Source: CAZPBO01 sp964584815 (GTDB taxonomy: Bacteria; Planctomycetota; SKW154). Taken from it: a DNA stretch of 41,343 bases. The stretch is taken from contig CAZPBO010000011.1 of NCBI GenBank assembly GCA_964584815.1, forward strand, positions 1-41,343. Reading direction: 5' to 3'. Positions 22,969 through 30,750 of this stretch are shown piece by piece; position 1 is the first letter of the stretch, and every line of letters begins with the position of its first letter. The notes under the pieces are model-generated. The model saw nothing but the letters and a program-made list of their open reading frames with translations. It searched no databases and was not told where the DNA came from. The translations under genes were made by a program, and so were the position numbers.

Positions 22969-22996
22969 TTGTCCTTCAGCGGGATGGTGTTATTCT
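22969..22996 (+). promoter_or_regulatory. Candidate dnaA promoter (extended -10)
   Basis: TTGTCC (22969-22974), 16 bp, TGT-TATTCT with the hexamer at 22991-22996. The same TATTCT hexamer occurs upstream of both paralogous genes at 25039 and 26341. A start near 23003 gives a leader of about 34 nt to TTG 23037. The rest of 22851-23036 holds no gene that I can support. Confidence 0.4.
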
Positions 22997-23036
22997 TGTT
23001 GTGGTTTTTAATGGTGGCTCTGACAGGGGGCACTTC

Positions 23037-24380
23037 TTGGGAAGTTCTTGTCATATTGTATGGGCAGATTTGCGGGAGCGTCTTAACCGGCGGTTGGGTT
23101 CCAAGCGTTTCAACCTGTGGCTGGGCAAGGCGCGACTTGTTGCCGTTGAAGGTGACAGAGTCGTTATCGGTCTTCCATCAGGTCTTCATGTGGATATGGC
23201 AAGGAGTCAATTTGCGGAAGAAGTGGCGGCGGTTCTCAAGTCGTTGCTTGGATGGAAGCCTGATGTGCGTTTTGTTGTGGACAGGGAACTTTTCCGAAGC
23301 CAGCGTCGGAAGGAGGAAGCGCTCAAACGCGAGACGGCGATTGAGTGGGCGAACGACTTTACCCTTCCTCTTGACAACAGTTTTGCGTTGGACCATTTTG
23401 CGGTTGGGGACGCAAACCGTGTCGCTTTTCAGCGCCTTCAGGACTTCCTTTCACAGCATCCTCACACCCTCTGTCTTGTCGGACCGCACGCAACGGGCAA
23501 AAGCCATCTTGCGGTGGGGGTTGCGCTTCATTTTCGCAAAAACTTTTCCGCGAAGGTGACATACACAACCCCTGCGGCTTTTCAGAACGCCCTCTTTGTG
23601 GCGATTCAGCGACACGAGCAGCCGCTTTTCCGCAAAACGATGCGCGAATGTGACCTGTTTGTTCTGGACGAGATAGAGACCCTTCCCAAATATGGCAGGA
23701 TACATCAGGAGATGCTTCACACATTGGAGCATCTGGATTTGCGGGAGTCTCGGGTGCTTCTTGTTGGGCAGGTTCCACCGGCGCAGTTGGCGCTTCCCCG
23801 TCGTCTGCGCAGCCGTCTGCAGCGCGGTCCACTCCTTCGTGTTGAGTATCCCGAAAAGGACCTCCGCGCGGAGATAGTGCGCAAACTGCTCGCCCGTCAT
23901 CCCGAAATCGCTCCCCTCATCCCACCAGACATACCGGAAGTCCTTGCCACACGATTCCGCTGTGTTGAAAATCTTGTTGAGGCGACCAAGCAGATTTTGG
24001 CGACCGCTATGATGCACAAGACCTGCGGTGAGGCGCCTCTTGACCGCCAGACGCTTCTTAAAGCGGTCTCCTACAAAGGGGAGAGTGAGCCACGCCTTCT
24101 TGCGACCACCCTTGCGGAAGCCTTTGCACGCAAGATAGGTGTAGCGATGGAGGATGTGCTTTCTGGCTCCCGCAAAAGGGATGTCTGCCGCGCACGCCAT
24201 CTTTCTATCCTCGCCTTGAAGCAACTGCTTCCCGACCTCACGCTGACCCAAATCGGGGCGCTCTTTTCGGTCAGCCACGCGGCGGTTCATCAGACCATTC
24301 CACGCGCAAAGCAACTTCTTAATAAGGATGCGTCACTACGAGCGCTGTTTGATGACATCATAAACCGCTTTCGGGAGTGA
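23037..24380 (+). CDS. dnaA: Divergent chromosomal replication initiator DnaA
   Basis: About 447 residues. I place the start at TTG 23037, preceded by AGGGGG, because it gives the usual short lead (MGSSCHIVWADLRERLNRRL) into domain I; TTG 22920 is open but is upstream of the promoter. Domain III has Walker A GPHATGKSHLA (about 149-159) and Walker B DLFVLDEIETL (about 206-216), both shifted from the standard GxxGxGKTH and LLIDDIQ forms. Domain IV (from ~355) aligns with DnaA up to LTLTQIGALF, but the box-binding signature GGRDHTTV is replaced by SVSHAAV, one residue shorter, so only His is kept of the Asp-His-Thr contacts. It lies beside HU; no dnaN or gyrase genes are here. It may be the main initiator or a DnaA-like paralogue with new specificity. 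Confidence 0.85.
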   Translation: MGSSCHIVWADLRERLNRRLGSKRFNLWLGKARLVAVEGDRVVIGLPSGLHVDMARSQFAEEVAAVLKSLLGWKPDVRFVVDRELFRSQRRKEEALKRETAIEWANDFTLPLDNSFALDHFAVGDANRVAFQRLQDFLSQHPHTLCLVGPHATGKSHLAVGVALHFRKNFSAKVTYTTPAAFQNALFVAIQRHEQPLFRKTMRECDLFVLDEIETLPKYGRIHQEMLHTLEHLDLRESRVLLVGQVPPAQLALPRRLRSRLQRGPLLRVEYPEKDLRAEIVRKLLARHPEIAPLIPPDIPEVLATRFRCVENLVEATKQILATAMMHKTCGEAPLDRQTLLKAVSYKGESEPRLLATTLAEAFARKIGVAMEDVLSGSRKRDVCRARHLSILALKQLLPDLTLTQIGALFSVSHAAVHQTIPRAKQLLNKDASLRALFDDIINRFRE

Positions 24381-24497
24381 CAACTTTTATTGGCGCCTGT
24401 GCCAACCCTTGTTGCCAAGACCGCTACGCCAGACCGCGTTTTTCTGTCGGCACACCTTTTGCACTCTTTAATTGTGTCCGTTGCGGAGGACACAAAA

Positions 24498-25001
24498 GTG
24501 GCAGATGAGGATGTCAAAACACGGTTTGAGAGGCTTTTTCGGAATTATCAAAGCAAGGTTTATGCTTTTGCGCTCCGTTTCACAAGCAACAGGGACGATG
24601 CGCTTGACCTTACTCAGGATGTTTTTCTGAAGGTTTTTGCATCGCTTGAGCGCAACGGCATAAGGAACGAATCAGCGTGGATTTATAGGATAACGGTGAA
24701 CGCGTGCATTGACTGGTTGAGGAAGAGGAAGCGTCGGGCGGCGGCGTGCGATATTGCCGTCTGCTCGCTTGGTGGATGTGACTGCAAGCACCAGGAAAGC
24801 GAGGTGCGTGACCTTATCGCGCAGGCTTTGCGTAGTCTGTCGCCTGTGCACCGCCGCGTTCTCCTTCTTCGCTGGATTGAAGGACTCTCCTACAAAGAGA
24901 TTGCACAGCGTTTGGGCTGCTCTGTCGGCACCGTTATGAGCCGACTTCACTATGCCCGCAAATACCTCCACCAGCATATAAGGCTCCTTTCTTCTGCTTA
25001 A
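24498..25001 (+). CDS. ECF-type sigma-70 factor
   Basis: 167 residues from GTG 24498, which has GGAGG 8 nt upstream; an in-frame start at 24390 adds a non-conserved lead. Region 2 reads FERLFRNYQSKVYAFALRFT, then DDALDLTQDVFLKVFASL and WIYRITVNACIDWLRKRKRR; region 4 reads LSPVHRRVLLLRWIEGLSYK and AQRLGCSVGTVMSRLHYARK, the helix-turn-helix. A short Cys-containing linker (SLGGCDCKHQE) joins the regions. ECF factors are usually held by an anti-sigma factor; none follows. Instead two exported helical proteins with LTxxQ-like motifs come next, as in CnrX/ZraP-type sensing. Its last codons lie inside an 79-bp block that is repeated upstream of the second paralogue. Confidence 0.93.
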   Translation: MADEDVKTRFERLFRNYQSKVYAFALRFTSNRDDALDLTQDVFLKVFASLERNGIRNESAWIYRITVNACIDWLRKRKRRAAACDIAVCSLGGCDCKHQESEVRDLIAQALRSLSPVHRRVLLLRWIEGLSYKEIAQRLGCSVGTVMSRLHYARKYLHQHIRLLSSA

Positions 25002-25065
25002 CACACAACAGAACGCAACAAAACCCTTCCTGATGTGTTATTCTTTTCAGGACTCCATTTGGAGG
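24987..25065 (+). repeat. Conserved 5' block, copy A (ECF 3' end to ribosome site of first paralogue)
   Basis: 79 bp that match 26288-26369 with five substitutions and two small indels (about 94% identity). It includes the last codons and stop of the ECF gene, the segment AACAGAACGCAACAAA, a TG-TATTCT extended -10 (25039-25044) and CTCC facing the GGAG ribosome site across a 4-nt loop. A shared control element is the likely reason for such conservation. Confidence 0.8.
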
Positions 25066-25073
25066 GAGATGTT

Positions 25074-26207
25074 ATGCGGGCTTTGTGTGTTATGCTGTTT
25101 GTGGTTTCTGGGCTTCTGCTTTTCGGGCAGGACAGCGTTTCGGAGCGACTTGAGACAAAAAACTCCCAGCAATTGAGGCTCTTTAAGAAGGTTTCGCTTC
25201 TCAATCTGATAAACGGACTCCATATGAGTAAGGAGCAGATGAAGAAGGTTTATGATTTGAACCTGCAACTTGAGGCGGAAAGAGTTGAACACTATTTTGC
25301 GGACTTAAAGGTTTTGTCCTATGTGGAGTCTGTGAGGCGCAAGTTGTATAAGGAGTTGGTAGCGGGGAAGCAGTCTGATGACTGGGTGAAGGAGGCGGGA
25401 AGGACGGACAAGATGCTGCGCAAGTGCAGGAACGAAGGATATGAGCGGTTAGAAAAACTGGCGCCGAAGGTGGAGAAAGTCTTTACCGATGCGCAGAAGG
25501 AGATAATCAACACATTTGACCCATGCACAGTTCCGCCGAACGATTTGCGCAAGCCGGTAAGGGCGGGACAGGCTCCGAACCAAGAGAAGATTTTCCGCGC
25601 TTTGAAGAGGTTGCGTAACCTACCACAATGGCGTCAGCGTCAGGTCATTGAACAAGCCACTAATAGACATATACGAGCCGTTAAGGAGCACACAAATCTT
25701 ACGCCAGAAGAGGAACGGCAAGAACGGGAGCGATTCCAGAAACTCCTTCATAAGATTGTCTCCATGGACAATGTTGATTTTGAATTGAAGAAGCAGGAAC
25801 TGGTGAATGAGTTGATGTATGGTTCGCCTCATAAAGCGGTCAAAGAGAAGAAAAAGCAACTTGAGAGACTGGGGCGTGAGATTGACGGAACCCTTGAAAA
25901 ACGCTACCGCTACAGTCCCAAATACAATCGCGTTGTTCGTTTCTTCCTTGACCCGCCTGTCGTGATTCCCGTTCTGCGCGATAAGATGGGCATAACCGAA
26001 AAGGTAAGGGCGGAATCGGAAGAGGCTTTCAAGAAGGTGAAGCAACTTGTGGATTGCGGGAAGTTGAAGGAGGCGTTTGAGGCGGCACTTGAGGTGGCAA
26101 AACGCTACCCTTATACAAAGGCTGCAGGAAAAGCGCTTGATCTGGCAGAGGATATAGCCAAAAAGATACCTGATGTGGTATCGGGCGCCTCTCCAAAGAA
26201 GAAATAG
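25074..26207 (+). CDS. Exported helical protein with LTxxQ-like motif, paralogue 1
   Basis: 377 residues from ATG 25074 (GGAGGGAG 6-8 nt upstream). Signal peptide MRALCVMLFVVSGLLLFGQ. The rest is charged and helical. Near residue 50 NLINGLHMSKEQMKKVYDLN resembles the LTxxQ region of Spy/CpxP/CnrX periplasmic proteins. The conserved core FTDAQKEIINTFDPCTVPP is followed by PVRAGQ, and a C-terminal domain has RFFLDPPVVIPVLRDKMG with a TPR-like helical end and DVVSGAS. The single Cys in DPCTVPP is kept in its neighbour but there is no CxxCH haem site. It directly follows the ECF sigma gene, so a sensor or regulon role is inferred. No named family is recognised. Confidence 0.75.
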   Translation: MRALCVMLFVVSGLLLFGQDSVSERLETKNSQQLRLFKKVSLLNLINGLHMSKEQMKKVYDLNLQLEAERVEHYFADLKVLSYVESVRRKLYKELVAGKQSDDWVKEAGRTDKMLRKCRNEGYERLEKLAPKVEKVFTDAQKEIINTFDPCTVPPNDLRKPVRAGQAPNQEKIFRALKRLRNLPQWRQRQVIEQATNRHIRAVKEHTNLTPEEERQERERFQKLLHKIVSMDNVDFELKKQELVNELMYGSPHKAVKEKKKQLERLGREIDGTLEKRYRYSPKYNRVVRFFLDPPVVIPVLRDKMGITEKVRAESEEAFKKVKQLVDCGKLKEAFEAALEVAKRYPYTKAAGKALDLAEDIAKKIPDVVSGASPKKK

Positions 26208-26287
26208 AGCCAGGAATGGAAGGGATAACGCCGTCTGCGTTCTTTGGTTTGGCGTGGACAAAGGATGGGTGCTCGCTATTAATGCTG

Positions 26288-26369
26288 CTTTCTTCTGCTT
26301 AACACAGAACAGAACGCAACAAAGCCCTTCCCTGATGCGTTATTCTTTTCAGAACTCCTTGTTTGGAGG
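26288..26369 (+). repeat. Conserved 5' block, copy B (upstream of second paralogue)
   Basis: 82 bp matching copy A at 24987-25065, including the sequence that encodes Leu-Ser-Ser-Ala-stop in copy A but is non-coding here. TATTCT is at 26341-26346, and CTCC again faces GGAG although the loop differs (TTGTTT versus ATTT). A weak hairpin (AACGC/GCGTT, 26227-26241) lies between paralogue 1 and this block. Confidence 0.8.
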
Positions 26370-26377
26370 ATGAAAGC

Positions 26378-27502
26378 GTGAGGTGGAGTTTTGTGGCTGT
26401 TTTTGTGGTTGGCGTTGTGTTGGGGCAGGATAACGGCGCTTCGGCGAGGATGCAGAGAAAGGAAGCGGAGTTGAGCCGTCTTCATCAAAAACTCTCGCTT
26501 GTCAACCTGATAAACGGACTCCATATGACGAAGCAGCAAATGCGCAAGGTCTATGATTTGAATCTGCGCCTTGAGGGTGAGACGGTGAAACAGTATTTTG
26601 GCGTTTTGAGGCTTCAGGAACAGGTGGAGCGCACCTGGCAACGCTGGTATGAGGAGATTGTCAAGGGTAATCTGCCCAAGGATTTGATGAGAGAGGTTGA
26701 GAGGGTGGACCAGGCGCACCAGAGATGCGGATATATGATGCGCAGCGTTGTGCGCAAACTCGCAAAGGAGTTAGAAGCCGTTTTCACAGACGCGCAAAAA
26801 GAGGTGATAAGGACATTTGATCCGTGCACGGTTCCGCCGAAGGATATGCGCAACCCGGTGCGCGCGGGTCAGTCCCCCAGTCACGATAAGATAATAAAGG
26901 CGTTCCGTTGGCTACGGGGTCTGCCACCGTTCAGACGCGCCGCCGCCATTAACTGGGCTGCCGAAAAAGTGGTCAATGCCGAAGACCGCCTTGATAAACT
27001 CACCGACGAAGAGAAGGAAAAAGAGCGTCAGAGGGTGAAGAAACTCCTCTGGAAGGTTGTGAGGATGAAGGATGTTGACTTTGAGTTGGAGAAAGAGAAA
27101 CTGGCAAAGCAGTTGGTGGAGGAGGGAACGCACGAGGGTCTGAAAAAGAAGGCGAAAGAGTTGGAGAAACTTTCCCAGGAATTAGCAAGGACTCTTGAGG
27201 CACGCTATGACCCGCGCGTCAACCGATTGGTGCGTTTCTTCCTTAACCCTTCTGTTGTGATTCCTGTTCTGCGGGACAAACTGGGGATAACAGAGCAGGT
27301 GGAAAAGGAAGCAGAGGAAGCCTTCAGGAAGGTGAAGGAGAGACTTGAGCGGGAAGGGAATTTGAGGGAGGCGTTTGATGCGTTCTGCGATGTGGCGGCA
27401 AAATATCCCTTCACAAAGGCTGCAAAGAAAGCACTTGACTCGGCAGAGGATATAGTCAAAAAGATGCCTGATGTGGTATCAGGTGCTTCTGTGAGGAAGT
27501 GA
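26378..27502 (+). CDS. Exported helical protein with LTxxQ-like motif, paralogue 2
   Basis: 374 residues from GTG 26378, with GGAGG 8 nt upstream. Signal peptide VRWSFVAVFVVGVVLGQ. It shares with paralogue 1 the segments NLINGLHMTKQQMRKVYDLN, AVFTDAQKEVIRTFDPCTVPP, RNPVRAGQSP, FFLNPSVVIPVLRDKLG and the end DVVSGAS; overall I judge roughly half the residues identical by eye. A tandem duplication that took in the upstream control block and the tail of the ECF gene explains the arrangement. The following radical SAM gene starts 15 bp downstream, so paralogue 2 and amrS are probably co-transcribed. Function unknown; periplasmic sensing is inferred. Confidence 0.75.
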   Translation: MRWSFVAVFVVGVVLGQDNGASARMQRKEAELSRLHQKLSLVNLINGLHMTKQQMRKVYDLNLRLEGETVKQYFGVLRLQEQVERTWQRWYEEIVKGNLPKDLMREVERVDQAHQRCGYMMRSVVRKLAKELEAVFTDAQKEVIRTFDPCTVPPKDMRNPVRAGQSPSHDKIIKAFRWLRGLPPFRRAAAINWAAEKVVNAEDRLDKLTDEEKEKERQRVKKLLWKVVRMKDVDFELEKEKLAKQLVEEGTHEGLKKKAKELEKLSQELARTLEARYDPRVNRLVRFFLNPSVVIPVLRDKLGITEQVEKEAEEAFRKVKERLEREGNLREAFDAFCDVAAKYPFTKAAKKALDSAEDIVKKMPDVVSGASVRK

Positions 27503-27516
27503 CGGGGAGGCGGAGA

Positions 27517-28647
27517 ATGGAGGCGATGACGAGGAGGGAGTTTCTGAAGCGGGCGGGGGAGATGGGGTTGGCGACTGCTGGGTTATCGCTCCTGTTTGAG
27601 GTGTTGGGACCTGATGTGGCGGAGGCGGCGATATACCGGCACCGCCCTGTTCGCTTCGCAAAGAAACTCTCCCGAAAACGCGTGCAATGTCTTGTTTGCC
27701 CTTTCCGCTGCATCTTAAGACCCGGCGAGATATCGCAGTGCCTCACCAAGCAGAACATCAACGGACAACTGATGACCCACGCCTGGGACAACCCATCCAT
27801 CATCTCGGTTGACCCGATTGAGAAGATGCCGCTTTATCACTATCTACCCGGTGCGAAGACGCTGACTCTCGCCATAGGCGGCTGCAATCTCCACTGCCTC
27901 TACTGCCAGAACTGGCAGGAGAGCCAGCGCAGTCCTGCGAAACAGCGCACTGTGGAGTTGACCGTAAACGGCGCTGTCAAGGCTATGAAGAAAGAGGACA
28001 TAAAGATTGTTGCGTTCAGTTACACCGAGCCTGTGGTCTTTATGGAGTGGATAGAGGCGGTGTCACGCGCAGCGCACAAAAAGGGCTACCGCTGCGTCCT
28101 TGCCTCCGCCGCCTACATCAACCCCAAACCCCTCAAACGCCTTATCAGCGTCACCGACGCCTTCATCGTCACCCTTAAAGGGTTCACAGAAGACTTCTAC
28201 CGCCGCGTTACAGGAGCGTCCCTCAAACCCGTCCTTGAGACCCTCAAACAGATTAAAAAAGCCAAAAAGCATCTTGAAGTGGTCAACCTCATTGTGCCCA
28301 CCTACAACGACAAAGAGGACGAAATCCGCAAAATGTGTGTCTGGGTGCGCGACAACCTGGGTGATGAGACGCCGATGATGTTCTCCCGATTTGTGCCCGC
28401 CTACAAACTGCGCAACCTTCCCCAAACTCCCCGCAAAACCCTTGAGACCGCCGTCAAAATCGCCCAAGATGTCGGCTTGAAGTTCGTCTACATCGTCAAT
28501 CTGGCTCCACATCCCGCAAACGACACTTATTGTCCGAAATGCAAAACGCCTCTCATAAAACGGGTGGGACTGCGAATCCTTGAAAACAACATCAAGGACG
28601 GCAAGTGCCCCAAATGCGGTAGGAAAATACCGGGTGTCTGGAAGTAG
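27517..28647 (+). CDS. amrS: Tat-exported AmmeMemoRadiSam-type radical SAM enzyme
   Basis: 376 residues from ATG 27517 (GGGAGG 6 nt upstream). The N-terminus TRREFLKRAG plus hydrophobic stretch is a canonical twin-arginine signal. Mature protein: four cysteines in VQCLVCPFRCILRPGEISQC, then the radical SAM cluster CNLHCLYC (Cys123, Cys127, Cys130), and a C-terminal zinc-ribbon-like pair YCPKCK and KCPKCG. The layout matches the AmrS family, usually encoded with Memo and AMMECR1 homologues, absent here. Its reaction is not established. An exported 4Fe-4S radical SAM protein is unusual because SAM is cytoplasmic; the cofactor would have to be loaded before export. It overlaps the next gene by 14 bp. 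Confidence 0.9.
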   Translation: MEAMTRREFLKRAGEMGLATAGLSLLFEVLGPDVAEAAIYRHRPVRFAKKLSRKRVQCLVCPFRCILRPGEISQCLTKQNINGQLMTHAWDNPSIISVDPIEKMPLYHYLPGAKTLTLAIGGCNLHCLYCQNWQESQRSPAKQRTVELTVNGAVKAMKKEDIKIVAFSYTEPVVFMEWIEAVSRAAHKKGYRCVLASAAYINPKPLKRLISVTDAFIVTLKGFTEDFYRRVTGASLKPVLETLKQIKKAKKHLEVVNLIVPTYNDKEDEIRKMCVWVRDNLGDETPMMFSRFVPAYKLRNLPQTPRKTLETAVKIAQDVGLKFVYIVNLAPHPANDTYCPKCKTPLIKRVGLRILENNIKDGKCPKCGRKIPGVWK

Positions 28648-30748
28648 GGTTGCGCTTCTCTTCTTTGGGATTGGCTTTGCGTCGCAGACGACACAGGTCA
28701 TCCTTTTTCGGGAGTCGTTTCTGAACTTAAACGGTTCGGAGTTAGCGTTTGGCTTTGTGCTTGCGGTTTGGCTTTTGTGGGGTGCGGTTGGTTCTGTTGT
28801 TGGGGCGTTGTTGCGGCGCGGGATGGTGGCGGTTTTTCTATCGGCGGCGGCGCTTGTGGCTCTGCTGCCCGTCACCGCCCACGCGCTGCGCATCTCCCGC
28901 ACCCTCCTTCAACTTCAGGCAGGACAAGCCACATCCCTTGTCTCCACTCTCATCTTCTGCGCTCTTGTCTGCTTCCCTGTCGTCTTCCTATGCGGTTTTC
29001 TTTTTTCGGTCGGTCTGGCGGTGAGCAGAGAGATGGCTGATATACCTGCTGCACGCTGCTATGGCTTGGACGCACTGGGCGATGTGGCAGCCGGCGCTCT
29101 CTCAGCGGCGCTTCTTGCCCTGGGAATTAACCATTTCCTTCTTGCCGCGATAGGTTGTGTTGTTTTGGCTGCTGCTGTTGCGCTGCTGCCCAACAAACTC
29201 CCTCTCCGTCTTGTCTGCCCCGCACTCGTTGCGGCACTTCTCTTTTTATCCTTTCCTTTTGAGGACGCCTCTCAACGCAGCCGCTGGCGCTCCTTCAACC
29301 CACAGTTCAGACTCCTTCATCTTGTGAATTCTCCTTATGGCGAAACCGCCATTGTGACAATGGGCGGTGCCCAAAAAGACATTTTCAGAAACGGGGTTTA
29401 TCTGTTCAGCGTGACACCTGAGGGAGAGGCGTATGAGGCGGCGAAGCCTGCGCACGCGCTTCTCTGCGCCCATCCCGCCCCGCAAACGCTGCTGCTTGTG
29501 GGCGAATCCCCCGATATGCTGCCCGAAATCCTCCGCCATCCTCTTAAGCACTTTGATTGCGTCTGGCTTGACCCCGCTCTGGGTAATGTGCTTGACAGGC
29601 TCAACTCAAAGCCGCTTCAGAGCGCCTTAGGCGACAGGCGTCTTCAAATCCACAACTGCGACCCCCGCCGCTTTATACAGCAATCACGCAAAACCTGGGA
29701 CATCATCGCTGTTACAGGGGGACTGCCATCAACCCTTGCCTCAAATCGCCTCTTTACTCTACAGTTTGCCCGTATAGTGAAGGAACATCTCTGCAAAGGA
29801 GGGGTTCTGGCGTTTGTCGTTCACACGGTGCCGTCAATGCAGGAGGTGGAATTGCGCCGCGTGGCGGTTCTGCTCAAGACGCTGAAAACCGTCTTTGGCT
29901 ATGTGAGGGCAACGATAGGTGGCTGGCTTTTCGCCTCCGATTCCCCGATTGAGATAAGTGCCGCTGTCTTTGAATCGCGCTACAAAGAGCGTGGTGTGTC
30001 TTCCCCGAACTTTGTTCCCGAATATTTCTCAACACTTTTTTATGAGAGGGACCAGACGCGGCTTGAGCGTTATCTGCAGCCGTTTGTTGAGAAAGCGCCG
30101 CTCAACACCGACGCCGACCCCGCACTTGTGCGAAACGAGTTGCTCTTTCTGGGACGCCTTATCTCGCCAGCCGATAAGGCAATGGTGGAGGCGATGATGA
30201 AACTGCGTTTGTGGCATATCGTTGTGGGACTTCTGGCTTTATGTGGGCTTTTCTTTTTACGCAGGGCAAGAGTGTATGGCGCTGTGGGGGTGGCGGGATT
30301 TGGCGGTCTTGCCACAAGTCTTGTGGTTTTGCACCTTTTTCAGGCGACGGTGGGTGCGACATATTTGGCGCTGGGGCTTTTGACGGCGCTTTTTATGCTT
30401 GGGTTGTGGGCGGGGGCGCGTTGCGCAGGCAATACAGGTGTTTTGTGGCGGTTTTCGCCGCTGGGTTTGGGGGTTGCGGCGTTTTTTGCGTTCCTTCTGG
30501 GACCTTTAAGTGGAACGGTGCTGTTTGTGCTGAACTTCTGTGGCGGGTTCTGCGTGGGTGCGCTGTATAGTAGGGCAAGTAAGATTTTGGGCGAAGGTTC
30601 GGGGGGGATGCTATTTGGTTGCGATTTGGGTGGTGCCACCGCTGCGGCGGTGCTTGTTGGCTGCGCACTTGTGATAACCGCTGGAGTCGGTGCTGTGGTG
30701 GTGGTGACAGCGGTCGCCGCGGGGGTCGCGACCCTTCTTATGCGCTGA
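28634..30748 (+). CDS. Multi-spanning membrane protein with spermidine-synthase-like domain
   Basis: 704 residues from GTG 28634 (AGGA ~9 nt upstream), overlapping the amrS stop. About six hydrophobic helices fill residues 1-205. Residues ~215-440 look like a SpeE-like Rossmann domain: LLHLVNSPYGETAIVTMGG, QTLLLVGESPDMLPEIL and WDIIAVTGGLPSTLAS, then RIVKEHLCKGGVLAFVV. The nucleotide-binding GGGDG of true spermidine synthases is replaced by VGESPD and the catalytic Asp pair is not evident, so aminopropyl transfer is doubtful. A further block of seven or so helices ends the protein. Such fusions are common uncharacterised membrane proteins. Its stop is 2 bp from the stop of the convergent VWA gene. 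Confidence 0.82.
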   Translation: MSGSRVALLFFGIGFASQTTQVILFRESFLNLNGSELAFGFVLAVWLLWGAVGSVVGALLRRGMVAVFLSAAALVALLPVTAHALRISRTLLQLQAGQATSLVSTLIFCALVCFPVVFLCGFLFSVGLAVSREMADIPAARCYGLDALGDVAAGALSAALLALGINHFLLAAIGCVVLAAAVALLPNKLPLRLVCPALVAALLFLSFPFEDASQRSRWRSFNPQFRLLHLVNSPYGETAIVTMGGAQKDIFRNGVYLFSVTPEGEAYEAAKPAHALLCAHPAPQTLLLVGESPDMLPEILRHPLKHFDCVWLDPALGNVLDRLNSKPLQSALGDRRLQIHNCDPRRFIQQSRKTWDIIAVTGGLPSTLASNRLFTLQFARIVKEHLCKGGVLAFVVHTVPSMQEVELRRVAVLLKTLKTVFGYVRATIGGWLFASDSPIEISAAVFESRYKERGVSSPNFVPEYFSTLFYERDQTRLERYLQPFVEKAPLNTDADPALVRNELLFLGRLISPADKAMVEAMMKLRLWHIVVGLLALCGLFFLRRARVYGAVGVAGFGGLATSLVVLHLFQATVGATYLALGLLTALFMLGLWAGARCAGNTGVLWRFSPLGLGVAAFFAFLLGPLSGTVLFVLNFCGGFCVGALYSRASKILGEGSGGMLFGCDLGGATAAAVLVGCALVITAGVGAVVVVTAVAAGVATLLMR

Positions 30749-30750
30749 CG

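Noticed and set aside
23451..24314. 287-codon open frame antisense to dnaA
   Set aside because: Shadow of the conserved dnaA frame; no ribosome site or domain.
24389..24404. TTGGC/GCCAA hairpin after the dnaA stop as terminator
   Set aside because: Stem of 5 bp without a T-run; too weak to call.
26227..26241. AACGC/GCGTT hairpin after paralogue 1 as terminator
   Set aside because: Stem of only 5 bp with an interrupted T-run; mentioned only as context.
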